From NCBI GenBank assembly GCA_031289955.1, contig JAITOL010000092.1:1-36168 (forward strand): a DNA stretch of 36,168 nt, given 5' to 3'. The DNA is from Synergistaceae bacterium. GTDB taxonomy: Bacteria > Synergistota > Synergistia > Synergistales > Synergistaceae. Positions 1 to 8,640 of this stretch are shown one piece after another. The position numbers and the translations under genes are program-made. How positions within the stretch are numbered: position 1 is the first letter of the stretch; each line of letters starts with the position of its first letter. The notes beneath the pieces were generated by a model that saw nothing but the letters and a program-made list of their open reading frames with translations, had not been told where the DNA came from and searched no databases.

Positions 1-554
1 GCGTCGACCTTCGGCGAATAATGGTCGACCAGGAGGATGTGAACGGAATAGAAGAGAGCGCAGAATAGCGTGTAGACGTCGCCTCTGTTGATGGACGCCG
101 ATTCCTTAACGCAGAGCATGTACATGCCGACTGCGGCGATACATATGCAGCCCCATACGGACGGAGAAACCCCGCGCCCCAAAAACAGGCCGAGTATCGG
201 CACGATCACTATGTAAAGCGTCGTTATGAAGCCGGATTTGCCGACGGTTGTATAGAGGATGCCGACCTGCTGGAGGATGCCGCAGACAAATATCACGATC
301 CCGCAATAGACGCCGGCCCTCCACAACAGGCGGGACGGGGCGTCTCCCGACTCCGGTTTCCTTCCGAGGCGTCCGGAAATTATCGAATTTATTATGATCA
401 CCGGCACAAGCGAGGCGCCGCCGACGAGAAAGCGCACGGCCATGAAAGTGGCCGGGCCCACATGATCCATCCCCATGCGCTGGGCGACGAACGCCGTCCC
501 CCATATGAACGCCGCGAGGGATAACATCGTCATTCCGCGAAGTTGTTTTCCCAT
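1..554 (-). CDS. EamA/DMT-family transporter, truncated by the window edge
   Basis: Inner-membrane drug/metabolite transporter of the EamA family; substrate unknown. Reading the minus strand from ATG at 554 gives 184 codons before the window ends, so only the N-terminal part is visible. It opens with MGKQLRGMTMLSLAAFIWGT, followed by FVAQR and FMAVRFLVGG, which is the typical first-repeat pattern of this family. Further hydrophobic helices follow (GIVIFVCGILQQVGILYTT, then FITTLYIVIVPILGLFLG). The upstream aas stop codon (570-572) lies beside an AGGAG ribosome-binding site, so the gene is probably the last or a late member of the minus-strand lipid operon. A role in lipid metabolism is only guilt by association. 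Confidence 0.8.
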   Translation of the reverse strand, partial: MGKQLRGMTMLSLAAFIWGTAFVAQRMGMDHVGPATFMAVRFLVGGASLVPVIIINSIISGRLGRKPESGDAPSRLLWRAGVYCGIVIFVCGILQQVGILYTTVGKSGFITTLYIVIVPILGLFLGRGVSPSVWGCICIAAVGMYMLCVKESASINRGDVYTLFCALFYSVHILLVDHYSPKVD

Positions 555-569
555 ATTGCCCTGGTCTCC

Positions 570-2702
570 TCAGTTCAATATCGAGGATACGGCCGGATAG
601 TCTATCTTGCCGGAGCCGAGCAGAGGCAGCGACGCCACCTTTACGATCCGTTTCGGTATGTGCGTTTCCGAAAACCCCGCTTCCTTGAGATACGCGGCGA
701 GCTCCTCCCTCGTGGCGTCCCCGTATTCGGTCGCGAGCACGAGCGTCTCGCCCTTCCGTTCGTCCGGCACAGCGGCGACGGCGTGACGGGCGCCGCTCCA
801 GAGGCGCTCTATCACGTCCTCCAAAGAGGCGAGCGACACCATCTCTCCGCCGATTTTGGCAAATCGCTTCGCGCGCCCCATTATCGTCAGAAATCCCGAC
901 TCGTCCTCCTCTATTATGTCGCCAGTGTCGTACCATCCGCCCTCCGGCGGCTCGATCTCTCCGCCGGCGCCGGCCCGGAGATACCCGAGCATCACGTTCG
1001 GCCCCCTTACGAAGAAACGGCCTCCCCGCTCGATGCCCTGCACAGGCTCCGTGCGGCACTCCATGGCAGACAGCGCCCGACCGACCGTGCCTGCCTTGAA
1101 TTGCAGGGGAGTGTTGGCGGAGATAATGGCGGTCTCCGTCGTTCCGTAGCCCTCTATTATCCTGATCCCGAACTTCTCCGCCCACAGCGCCCGCGTGTGA
1201 TCCCGCAGCTTCTCCGCTCCGGCGAACACGTAGCGGGTTCTGTAGAAATCGTATGGGTGCGCGCTTCTGGCGTAGGCGTAAAGAAACGTGTCCGTGCCGA
1301 AGAGAACCGTCGCGTCTATGTCGTACGACAGCACCGGTATGACGCGATAGTGAAGGGGATTGGGATAATAGAACGTCAGTATGCCCGTAAAAAGCGGCAT
1401 GAGGGTGCCGACGACGAAACCGAGGACGTGGAACATCGGCATGGCGTTCATCACGACGTCGCTCGGATTGAAGTCTATCGACGAGATGAGCTGATTTCTG
1501 TTCGCGATTATATTCGCGTGGCTCAGAACGACTCCCTTCGGCGTCCCCTCGGAGCCGGACGTGAAGAGCACGAGCGCGGCGCTGTCGGGGCTTCTGCCGT
1601 CATGGGGAACCGCAAACCGCGCCCGCAGGAAACCGAACAGCCTGTCCGTCGCGGTGACGCTTTGCGAGACGTCCTCGAGCCAGATTATATCGAGCCCCTC
1701 CGACGACAGCGCGTCCGTTATCGCTCCGAGCTTGCCGGAGGCTACAAACTTCCGCGAAGATACGACGGTCGTTATCTGTGCCGCAAAGCAGCAGGAGATT
1801 ATGTTCCTGGATCCCGACGTGTAATTGAGCATGGATGGCACAAACCCCATCCGCGAGAGCCCCAGCACGGCGGCCACAGTCGGAATGGCGCCTGGGAGCA
1901 ATATGCCGACGCGCTCGCCATTGACGAGCGGCGCCAGCTTTTCGCCCAGCACGATGGAAGCCGTAACGATATCGTCGTAGGTGGCGGGGCGGCGGTTTAT
2001 GTCGAGAGCAACGGGGCGGCGTCCGCCGTAAATTCCGCGGGCGCGCGTCAGCGCGTCCCACACGGTCATCCTGCCGTCCAGCGTCGAATAAGAGCCGTCC
2101 CTCATTAGATCGTGGAGATACTTCCGGACGGCCTCGCGCCTGCGACGCCCCTTTAGGTCGGGAATGTTTGGGCGGCACGGAGGCAGGAACGTCATGGTTA
2201 TCTTTGGGAAATTTCTCAGAGGATACTTGCCCTTCATGTACGAGGCCTTCGAGAATACGGCCCCGTCTATCCGAAGCGGCAGCAGAACGGCATCCGCCTT
2301 GTCCGCGAGCATCGCGGCCCCGTCGTATATCTTCATGATAGCGCCCGTCGTCGTTATCCTTCCCTCGGGAAAGAAGACGCAGCACGCGTCGCGCTTTATC
2401 TCCGCGATTAGGCCCTTCAGCGAAAAAGGGCTCGTCGGGTCGATCGGCCAGGTTTTGATCAGCCGGAGAAACGGCTTCACCCAGCGCCAGTTCTCGGCCA
2501 CGAATTTATTTACGGCGAATACGGGATTCCCGGGAACGAACAGGGCCGCTAAGGCCGCGTCCAGAAGCGACGTGTGGTTCGGCAGCACTATCACGCGGGA
2601 ACCGGCGGCGGTGAAATTTTCGAGCCCGCGAACCTCCACCCTGTAGAGCGCCCTCAGCATCGCCCTGCCGGCCGCGAAGAGAATTTTTCTTACAAAGCTC
2701 AC
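570..2702 (-). CDS. aas: Aas-like bifunctional acyltransferase / acyl-ACP synthetase
   Basis: Likely remodels or salvages phospholipids at the inner membrane: the AMP-forming half activates a fatty acid and the PlsC-like half transfers it to a lysophospholipid. The 710-residue length is close to E. coli Aas (719). The N-terminal domain has the acyltransferase H-x4-D motif in LPNHTSLLDAAL and a FPEGRITTTG block. The C-terminal domain has the AMP-binding loop LFTSGSEGTPKGVV, the EGYGTTET block and a YDTGD motif. I chose the GTG at 2702 because it overlaps the stop of the upstream transporter as GTGA and gives the expected N-terminus (VSFVRKILF). The longer open frame upstream is a shadow of the transporter gene. 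Exact lipid substrate is inferred from the family and the LplT-like neighbour. Confidence 0.88.
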   Translation of the reverse strand: MSFVRKILFAAGRAMLRALYRVEVRGLENFTAAGSRVIVLPNHTSLLDAALAALFVPGNPVFAVNKFVAENWRWVKPFLRLIKTWPIDPTSPFSLKGLIAEIKRDACCVFFPEGRITTTGAIMKIYDGAAMLADKADAVLLPLRIDGAVFSKASYMKGKYPLRNFPKITMTFLPPCRPNIPDLKGRRRREAVRKYLHDLMRDGSYSTLDGRMTVWDALTRARGIYGGRRPVALDINRRPATYDDIVTASIVLGEKLAPLVNGERVGILLPGAIPTVAAVLGLSRMGFVPSMLNYTSGSRNIISCCFAAQITTVVSSRKFVASGKLGAITDALSSEGLDIIWLEDVSQSVTATDRLFGFLRARFAVPHDGRSPDSAALVLFTSGSEGTPKGVVLSHANIIANRNQLISSIDFNPSDVVMNAMPMFHVLGFVVGTLMPLFTGILTFYYPNPLHYRVIPVLSYDIDATVLFGTDTFLYAYARSAHPYDFYRTRYVFAGAEKLRDHTRALWAEKFGIRIIEGYGTTETAIISANTPLQFKAGTVGRALSAMECRTEPVQGIERGGRFFVRGPNVMLGYLRAGAGGEIEPPEGGWYDTGDIIEEDESGFLTIMGRAKRFAKIGGEMVSLASLEDVIERLWSGARHAVAAVPDERKGETLVLATEYGDATREELAAYLKEAGFSETHIPKRIVKVASLPLLGSGKIDYPAVSSILN

Positions 2703-4054
2703 TCCCGAACGCTCCCGCCGCGCCGCATCTGTTCGCGCACGGCGCTTCGGATGACGAACGACGCTATCACCGTGAGGGCCGCCAGCGTCAGAAATACCTG
2801 CGGTATGGAAAATCCCGCGCCGAGCATGAGCGTAGTCGCGACGGATGAAATGACCATGAAGAGCGAGTCCATGACGTTGCAGCAGGCGGTAACGCTTGCG
2901 AGTCGGTCCTCTGTGCTCCTGCTCTGGATGATGGCGTAGAGCGGCACTATATAAAGCCCTCCGAAGAACGATATGCCCAAAAGACACGCGAGCACCGCCC
3001 AGTTCGGGATCGACGTCACGAACTGCGTGACGGTCACGAGGGCCCCCTCCTCGGAAATGGGAGGCCTCAGGCTCGCGAAATAGAGCCCTATGCTCGTGCC
3101 CGATATGCCGAGCGCGGCCCATGGTACGTATCTGCCGGATATTTCGCCCTTCAGAAGCCCGTTGCACGCCAGGGAGCCGAGCCCTATTCCCACGGAGAAG
3201 ACGGCCAGAAACAGCGTCGCGACGCGCTCGTTTGCTCCTATTACGATCTTTGCGTATGTCGGAAATTGCGAGAGAAACGTCCCGCCCACGAAATAAAACC
3301 ACGAGATGGCAACGATGGAGAGGAATATATCCCGCCTCGGCCATACATCGGACACGAGCTTCCACGTCTCTTTGGCTATATTGAAGCGGAATTCCAGAAA
3401 CGGGTTTATCACCTTCGTCTTAGGCACGAACCAGCTAGCTGCCCATCCGGCTGCGGCGACTCCGATGACCAGGAGGCTCACCGTGAAAATTCCCCAGTCG
3501 CCGAGGACGAACACTCCGCCGAATATAGTGCCTATGAGTATCGCCAAAAACGTCCCCGTCTCAATGAGCGCGTTCGCGCCTATCAGATCGTCCGGACCGA
3601 GATGCTGGGGGAGTATGCTGTATTTCAAGGGGCCGAAGAGCGTGCTCTGAGCCCCCATGAGGAATAGCACCGTCATCAGCAGCGTTATGCTCCCGGTGTA
3701 AAAGCCGGCGACTGCGGCGCTCATGACGATTATCTCTATCAACTTCACCCGTCGCACGAGCATGGAGCGCTCGTACTTGTCGGCCAGCTGCCCGGCCGTC
3801 GCGGAGAATATCACAAACGGCAGGATAAAAACGCCGGCGGCCGCCGTGACGAGCAGACGGGCGTCCACTCCGGCGGCGTCGGCGAGCCTGTACGTTATGA
3901 GGATGACCATGGCGCTCTTGAAGAAATTATCGTTGAAAGCGCCCAGGAACATCGTCAGAAACAGCGGCAGGAAGTTCCTCGACCGAAAGAGCGAAAACTG
4001 GCTTTTCGGTTTCGCCCCGGTCGTCTCAGGCTTAGTCATATCCAAACGGGACAA
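2699..4054 (-). CDS. lplT: LplT-like MFS transporter (lysophospholipid transporter family)
   Basis: A 451-residue major facilitator superfamily protein of the inner membrane. The N-terminal segment around FLPLFLTMFLGAFNDNFFKS closely resembles the opening of E. coli LplT, which flips lysophospholipids inward for Aas to re-acylate. About twelve hydrophobic segments follow, with the MFS loop ADKYERSMLVRR between helices 2 and 3. It overlaps the downstream aas-like gene by four bases (GTGA), so the two are translationally coupled, matching the LplT-Aas partnership. ATG at 4039 (five residues later) is an alternative start. The family call is firm; lysophospholipid specificity rests on motif similarity plus context. 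Confidence 0.82.
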   Translation of the reverse strand: MSRLDMTKPETTGAKPKSQFSLFRSRNFLPLFLTMFLGAFNDNFFKSAMVILITYRLADAAGVDARLLVTAAAGVFILPFVIFSATAGQLADKYERSMLVRRVKLIEIIVMSAAVAGFYTGSITLLMTVLFLMGAQSTLFGPLKYSILPQHLGPDDLIGANALIETGTFLAILIGTIFGGVFVLGDWGIFTVSLLVIGVAAAGWAASWFVPKTKVINPFLEFRFNIAKETWKLVSDVWPRRDIFLSIVAISWFYFVGGTFLSQFPTYAKIVIGANERVATLFLAVFSVGIGLGSLACNGLLKGEISGRYVPWAALGISGTSIGLYFASLRPPISEEGALVTVTQFVTSIPNWAVLACLLGISFFGGLYIVPLYAIIQSRSTEDRLASVTACCNVMDSLFMVISSVATTLMLGAGFSIPQVFLTLAALTVIASFVIRSAVREQMRRGGSVRE

Positions 4055-4079
4055 TATCTCGCGCGCCCTGTCATCCCCG

Positions 4080-5150
4080 TCAACCGACGAGATCCCTGAA
4101 TATGCCGGCGACCGTGTCCATTTTTTCGCACTTCACGACGTTGCTGCCGACGAAGAAAAGCCCCGTGTCCCAGTTGCCCTGATAGGCGTCGACGAGCGCG
4201 TGGGCTATGCAGAACGTCGTTCGGCTTCTGAGGTACTCGCAGTGGGAGAGGCATGCCGCCATGCAGGGCTTGCTCTCGACCTGTCCCGAGATGTATTTCT
4301 CCACGAACGGGTTGCGCAGGGCCCTGCCCGGAATGCCGACCGGACTCATTATGACGACGACATCATCCTCCGTCGCGTCGAGATAAGCCCGCTTGAAGCG
4401 GTCATCCGCGTCGCACTCATCGGTGCAGACGAAACGGGTGCCCATCTGAACCCCTCGGGCCCCGAGCGAGAAAGCCCTGTCGATGTCGTTTCTGTCCCAT
4501 ATCCCTCCGGCCGCGATGACAGGAATGTCGGCTTTGACCGTCTCCTCTATGTATTTCACGAGATCCGGAACGACCGCTTCCAGGGAGAAGGCCGGATCCG
4601 TGACGTTCTCCATCTTGGTGGCCCCGAGATGCCCTCCGGCGTAAAGCGGAGTCTCGACGACTATCGCGTCGGGCAGCTTTCCATATTGTTTCCCCCATTT
4701 GCGGACTATGAGGTCGGCCGCCTTGACGGAGCTCACAATGGGCACGACCGCCACGTCCGGAAAATTCGCAGTGTACTCCGGCAGCTTCATCGGAAGCCCC
4801 GCGCCCGAGATTATCATATCCACTCCGGCCTCGCAGGCGCTTATGACCTGCCTGTCGTAGTCCGTCAGCGCCGCCATGCAGTTTACGGCGAGCACCCCAT
4901 CCGGGGCTGCCGCTCTCGCGGTCTTGACAGCCTCCGCCATCGCGATCTCATTTATATCGAAATAATTATTGCCTCTGAACATGGGATGATCGCACGCGAT
5001 GCCCACGCTGGCTATCGTTCCGACGCCGCCGCTTGCGGCCACAGCCCCGGCCAGTCTCGAACCGGATATTTTAACGCCCATGCCGCCCTGTAATATAGGA
5101 TACTTCGGCGTGTGCCTGCCTATTCTCAACGTCGGTAATTTGGACAACAC
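4080..5150 (-). CDS. Nitronate monooxygenase / FabK-like FMN flavoprotein
   Basis: A 356-residue TIM-barrel flavoprotein of the 2-nitropropane dioxygenase family, which includes nitronate monooxygenases and the enoyl-ACP reductase FabK. Visible family blocks are YPILQGGMGVKISGSRLAGAV near the N-terminus, IISGAGLP, ETPLYAGGHLG, IPVIAAGGIWDR and GVQMGTRFVCT (phosphate and flavin binding). A C-terminal cysteine cluster (C296, C300, C304, C314) is the sort of set that could hold a metal or Fe-S cluster. The GTG at 5150 has a well-placed AAGGAG upstream. It leads the operon into the LplT/Aas pair, so a job in fatty-acid or lipid redox chemistry is plausible, but nitronate detoxification cannot be excluded. 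Confidence 0.85.
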   Translation of the reverse strand: MLSKLPTLRIGRHTPKYPILQGGMGVKISGSRLAGAVAASGGVGTIASVGIACDHPMFRGNNYFDINEIAMAEAVKTARAAAPDGVLAVNCMAALTDYDRQVISACEAGVDMIISGAGLPMKLPEYTANFPDVAVVPIVSSVKAADLIVRKWGKQYGKLPDAIVVETPLYAGGHLGATKMENVTDPAFSLEAVVPDLVKYIEETVKADIPVIAAGGIWDRNDIDRAFSLGARGVQMGTRFVCTDECDADDRFKRAYLDATEDDVVVIMSPVGIPGRALRNPFVEKYISGQVESKPCMAACLSHCEYLRSRTTFCIAHALVDAYQGNWDTGLFFVGSNVVKCEKMDTVAGIFRDLVG

Positions 5151-5194
5151 ATCACTGCTCCTTCTTTTTTAACGCGTTCCGCCGCGTTTTCAAC

Positions 5195-5210
5195 TGAATG
5201 AACACATTCA
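5195..5210 (-). promoter_or_regulatory. Palindromic operator candidate, TGAATG-N4-CATTCA, upstream of the lipid operon
   Basis: The plus strand reads TGAATG AACA CATTCA, a perfect 6+6 palindrome. It lies 45 bases upstream of the flavoprotein GTG and immediately downstream of a TATACT -10-like hexamer (minus strand, 5216-5211). That places it over the likely transcription start, a typical repressor position. The half-sites equal those of the Bacillus FadR (TetR-type) fatty-acid operator, although the spacer here is shorter. No convincing -35 was found. Confidence 0.45.
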
Positions 5211-5238
5211 AGTATATCACAATCGCGAGCTTATTTAA

Positions 5239-5715
5239 TCAGACCCCGCGTTTTGCCCGGGCGATCCTGCATCGGGCCGCCGCGCGCGCTATTCCCGGTT
5301 TGAGCTTCGGATTTCTCTCCATCATATCGCAAACGAGAGCTTCGAGCTCCGGACCCTCCGGGACGGCGGGAGGTTTCCTCCAGCGCGACGCGCTTACGAC
5401 GACGCTCACGCGCCTGCGTTTGACGCGGCATATCTCCGTCCTTATATCCTTCAGCCTGAGGGACATCTTCGAGCGTATCTCCTTGATGATCGCGCCTTTT
5501 CTGAAGTTCATATCCTGCTCCGCCGAGCGGTTTTCCACGCCCACAACAAGAACCCCGTCCTCATATGCCTTGGGGCCGCTTCGTTTTGCCAGCGCCGCTC
5601 CCGCTATGGATTCCCATTCATGTTCTATCATGGAAAGGGTCGCGCAGAGGCCGAAGAAGGACTCGGACTTCGACAGGGCGTTGAATATTTTCTTTTCCCC
5701 TCTCTCCTCCGTCAT
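5239..5715 (-). CDS. dciA: DUF721 / DciA-family protein
   Basis: A 158-residue protein of the DUF721 family, whose characterised members (DciA) help load the replicative helicase at the origin. The recognisable core is the stretch around IEHEWESIAGAALAKRS, then GVLVVGVENRSAEQDMNFRK and a KEIRSKMS helix. The C-terminus is basic (VKRRRVSV and following), fitting nucleic-acid contact. ATG at 5715 follows the mnmG stop by three bases, so it is the last gene of the dnaA-dnaN-recF-mnmG series, a replication context that supports the call. Direct evidence of helicase loading in this organism is absent; the family assignment rests on pattern recognition. Confidence 0.72.
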   Translation of the reverse strand: MTEERGEKKIFNALSKSESFFGLCATLSMIEHEWESIAGAALAKRSGPKAYEDGVLVVGVENRSAEQDMNFRKGAIIKEIRSKMSLRLKDIRTEICRVKRRRVSVVVSASRWRKPPAVPEGPELEALVCDMMERNPKLKPGIARAAARCRIARAKRGV

Positions 5716-5718
5716 CCG

Positions 5719-7593
5719 TCAGCGCGCCTCCCTGTGTATTCTCTCTATGGCGACCTGAACGAGCTGTATGTCGACGTTGTTCACGCCGGGCACGCGCGAC
5801 GCCTGACCCAACGTGCGGGGACAGATTTTTCCCAATTTTTCCGCCGACTCGGCGGACAGGCCGGTTATGCGGGAATATACCAGATCGTCCGGTATGCGCA
5901 GGCGCTCCATTGACGAGAGCCGCCGCACCCTTCGCTCCTCGCGCTGGGCGTAGCCCTCGTATTTCACGTCCACCTCTATGCGCCGCCACGATTCTCCGTC
6001 TATATCCGCGTCGATCATGCCTGAGATGTCGCGCCACGATACCTCCGGACGCCTCAGGAGATCCAGCGCCGATGCGGGCTCGTCGAGCGGAGACGACATC
6101 AGCCCGGCCAATATGGAGTTTATGCCGTCGGAAGCCGGTATTCTCGTGCGGAGCAGCTCCTCGCGCGCGGACGCGGCCAATTCACGCTTCGCGGCGAGTT
6201 CGCTCCAGAGTTCATCGCTTATGAGCCCGAGCTCGCGCCCTATGCCGCACAGACGTTCGTCCGCGTTGTCGTGCCTCATTATGAGCCTGTGCTCACATCT
6301 GCTCGGCAGCATCCTGTACGGTTCGTCGGTCCCCCTCGACGTCAGGTCGTCAATGAGGACTCCGATGTAAGCCTGATCGCGTCCCAAAACGAGCGGGTCG
6401 CGCCCCTGGACGGACAAAGCCGCGTTCACCCCGGCAATGAAGCCCTGGGCCGCCGCTTCCTCGTAGCCGGACGTTCCGCATATCTGACCGGAGCAGTAAA
6501 GGCCCTTCACGGCCCGCGTCTCCATCCAGGGCTCGAGCTGTGTCGGCACGACGTAGTCGTATTCTATTCCGTAGCCGGGCCTCAGCATCAACGCCCTCTC
6601 GCACCCAGGGAGCGTGTGGATTATCTCGAGCTGCACGTCCGGCGGCATGTATGTCGAAAAGTTCTGCATGTATATCTCGCGGCTGTTTCTGCCGACCGGT
6701 TCGAGAAATATCGGGTGTGAGTCCTTGTCCGGAAATTTCAAAATTTTGTCGTCGAGCGACGGACAGTACCGCGGCCCCTTTACGCCTATCTCGCGTGTAG
6801 CCAGCGGCGAACGGCCCAAAGACGCTTTGAGTATGTCGTGGGTTCTGGCCGAGGTTCTCGTCTTGCCGCAGTAGTGTCCGGTGTGGACTTTCTTCGGGCT
6901 CCAGTGGGAGAACGCCTCCGGCGTCGGATCGCTCCCCTGGAGTTCGAGCGACTCCCAATCGACGCTAAAGCGGCATATGCGGGGCGTCGTATCCGTGCGG
7001 AACCTCCTGAGCTCGATTCCGCACCTTGTGAGCGACTCCGACAGCCCGAAACGCGACGGCATCTGCCCGAGCGGGCCGGACTCGAAACTGACGAGCCCCA
7101 TGTGGACGAGCCCCCTCATATAAGTCCCGGCAGCCACGACGACCCTCCGGCACGAAAATTTCTCCCCCGCCAGAGTGCGAACCCCGGCGATTTGCCCGTC
7201 CTCCACAACCACTTCAACGGCCATGCCCTGATATACGTGGAGGTTAGGCGCTGCCGCAAGCGTTCTCGTGTAGTGCGCTCCGTAGTCCCGGAGGTCGCAC
7301 TGGGCGCGGAGCGTTCTGACGGCGTATCCCTTCGACGTGTTGAGCCACCTCAGATGGAGCGTCGCCTCGTCGGTGGCTCTCGCCTGCTGCCCTCCCAGCG
7401 CGTCGAGCTCCCGGACGAGGTTTCCCTTTGCCGGCCCTCCTATGGCCGGGTTGCACGGCATCAGGGCCATATTGTCCAGATTGTGGTTGAGCATCAGCGT
7501 GCGGCATCCCATTCTGGCAGAGGCCAGAGACGCCTCGCAGCCCGAATGTCCTCCCCCTATGACTATGACGTCGTAGTCGCGTTTTTCGTCCAT
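5719..7593 (-). CDS. mnmG: tRNA uridine-5-carboxymethylaminomethyl modification enzyme MnmG (GidA)
   Basis: FAD-dependent subunit that, with MnmE, installs the (carboxymethyl)aminomethyl group on the wobble uridine of several tRNAs. The 624-residue length is standard. The N-terminal FAD-binding motif is VIVIGGGHSGCEA, followed by the family blocks NPAIGGPAKGNLVRE, GTYMRGLVHMG and DTTPRICRFSVDWE. Later come GYGIEYDYVVPTQLEP and the FAD-proximal block GLYCSGQICGTSGYEEAAAQG. The C-terminal helical domain ends with GVNNVDIQLVQVAIERIHREA. It starts one base before recF ends and is followed three bases later by the DciA-like gene, so it is cotranscribed with the replication genes. No mnmE is in this window. 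Confidence 0.96.
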   Translation of the reverse strand: MDEKRDYDVIVIGGGHSGCEASLASARMGCRTLMLNHNLDNMALMPCNPAIGGPAKGNLVRELDALGGQQARATDEATLHLRWLNTSKGYAVRTLRAQCDLRDYGAHYTRTLAAAPNLHVYQGMAVEVVVEDGQIAGVRTLAGEKFSCRRVVVAAGTYMRGLVHMGLVSFESGPLGQMPSRFGLSESLTRCGIELRRFRTDTTPRICRFSVDWESLELQGSDPTPEAFSHWSPKKVHTGHYCGKTRTSARTHDILKASLGRSPLATREIGVKGPRYCPSLDDKILKFPDKDSHPIFLEPVGRNSREIYMQNFSTYMPPDVQLEIIHTLPGCERALMLRPGYGIEYDYVVPTQLEPWMETRAVKGLYCSGQICGTSGYEEAAAQGFIAGVNAALSVQGRDPLVLGRDQAYIGVLIDDLTSRGTDEPYRMLPSRCEHRLIMRHDNADERLCGIGRELGLISDELWSELAAKRELAASAREELLRTRIPASDGINSILAGLMSSPLDEPASALDLLRRPEVSWRDISGMIDADIDGESWRRIEVDVKYEGYAQREERRVRRLSSMERLRIPDDLVYSRITGLSAESAEKLGKICPRTLGQASRVPGVNNVDIQLVQVAIERIHREAR

Positions 7594-8640
7594 TTACAAA
7601 AACCGTCCGTCCCTCATTTTATGTATTTCAACCCCGTCCGACGCCATGGGATCCGTCGTCGTCGCAAACACCTGACAGCCTGTGCCGACAAGCGCCTCGA
7701 CCGACGACGTCCTTCCGGACTCGTCGAGCTCGGATGTTATCTCGTCGAAAATCAGAACCGGTTTTCTTCCAAGCCTGCGCTCGACCACGAGCGACGAGGC
7801 GAGCACTATCGCCGATACCGCTCTTCTGCTCTGCCCCCTGGAGAGAGCGCACGAGGCCTCTATGCCGCCGCACATGAATTTTATATCGTCCCTCTGCGGT
7901 CCCACAAGGGGCATTCGGGAAGCAATTTCCTTATCCCTCGCCCCGGCAAGCGATTTCCTGAAGTCGTCGGAGGCCTTCTCGTCGAGCCCTCCTCCCCCTC
8001 GAACGAAAAAAAAATCCATCGGCGCGGGGAGCAGATTCCTGAAATTTTCGGTCTCAGTATAGATCATTTTCAGAATTTCGTCCCTGGCGGTCCAGAGCCA
8101 CGAACCCAAAGACGACAACAGCCTGTCGGCGGCGCGAGCGTCGCGCCCTCTTCGCAGCATCGCCGATTTCTGCCGAAGGACGACCCTGTAGTCGCGCAGT
8201 ATCTTCGCGTAGGATACGCTCATCAACGCGCCAACCATATCGAGCAGATAGCGTCTGTACGACGCGCCGCCCTTTAACAGGGACATGTGTCCCGGCAAAA
8301 ACGACAGCACCGGAACATGTCCTCTCATCTCGGCCGCCCCTATCGCTTTGCCTCCGCTTTTGAGCTGACACCTGGCGCGCAGCGACGCGAACATCTCGCT
8401 TCGTTCCTCTCCGCAGGCCATGCCCCATAGGGACGACGATTCCGAGTTCCACTTCACGAGGTTGGATATTTTCGCTTTTTTTTCGAGAGGGCCCCATCCG
8501 GAAAGAATGTTCAAACCTTCAAGGAAATTCGTCTTTCCGGATCCGTTCGGGCCTGTGATGAGATTGAAACCGGGGGACCATTCTCTGCGCTCCGGATACA
8601 AATTTCTGAAATTATGAAAATATGTTCCGCTAAAGTACAT
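7594..8640 (-). CDS. recF: DNA replication and repair protein RecF
   Basis: SMC-like ATPase that helps load RecA at gaps during recombinational repair. All diagnostic motifs are present in the 348-residue product: Walker A GPNGSGKTNFLEG near residue 30, the ABC-type signature LSRGQSRRAVSAIVLASS, Walker B PVLIFDEITSELD, and the C-terminal block GCQVFATTTDP. The start overlaps the dnaN end by 11 bases and its stop abuts the mnmG start, so the order dnaA-dnaN-recF-mnmG forms a continuous transcription unit. Nothing unusual in length or motifs. Confidence 0.96.
   Translation of the reverse strand: MYFSGTYFHNFRNLYPERREWSPGFNLITGPNGSGKTNFLEGLNILSGWGPLEKKAKISNLVKWNSESSSLWGMACGEERSEMFASLRARCQLKSGGKAIGAAEMRGHVPVLSFLPGHMSLLKGGASYRRYLLDMVGALMSVSYAKILRDYRVVLRQKSAMLRRGRDARAADRLLSSLGSWLWTARDEILKMIYTETENFRNLLPAPMDFFFVRGGGGLDEKASDDFRKSLAGARDKEIASRMPLVGPQRDDIKFMCGGIEASCALSRGQSRRAVSAIVLASSLVVERRLGRKPVLIFDEITSELDESGRTSSVEALVGTGCQVFATTTDPMASDGVEIHKMRDGRFL

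Noticed and set aside
106-1185. A 359-codon minus-strand frame over the transporter and ligase region
   Set aside because: Arg-rich, low-complexity translation out of frame with the EamA and Aas-like genes; it is a shadow frame.
543-2108. A 521-codon plus-strand frame
   Set aside because: Antisense to the Aas-like gene, which has clear motifs; translation has no family features and is very Arg-rich.
2703-3365. N-terminal extension of the aas-like frame to 3365
   Set aside because: This part is a shadow of the MFS gene; the real start is the GTG at 2702 overlapping the MFS stop.
3723-5093. A 456-codon plus-strand frame
   Set aside because: Antisense to the MFS and flavoprotein genes, without recognisable domains.
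6838-8277. A 479-codon plus-strand frame
   Set aside because: Antisense to mnmG and recF, both with full motif sets; a GC-rich antisense artefact.
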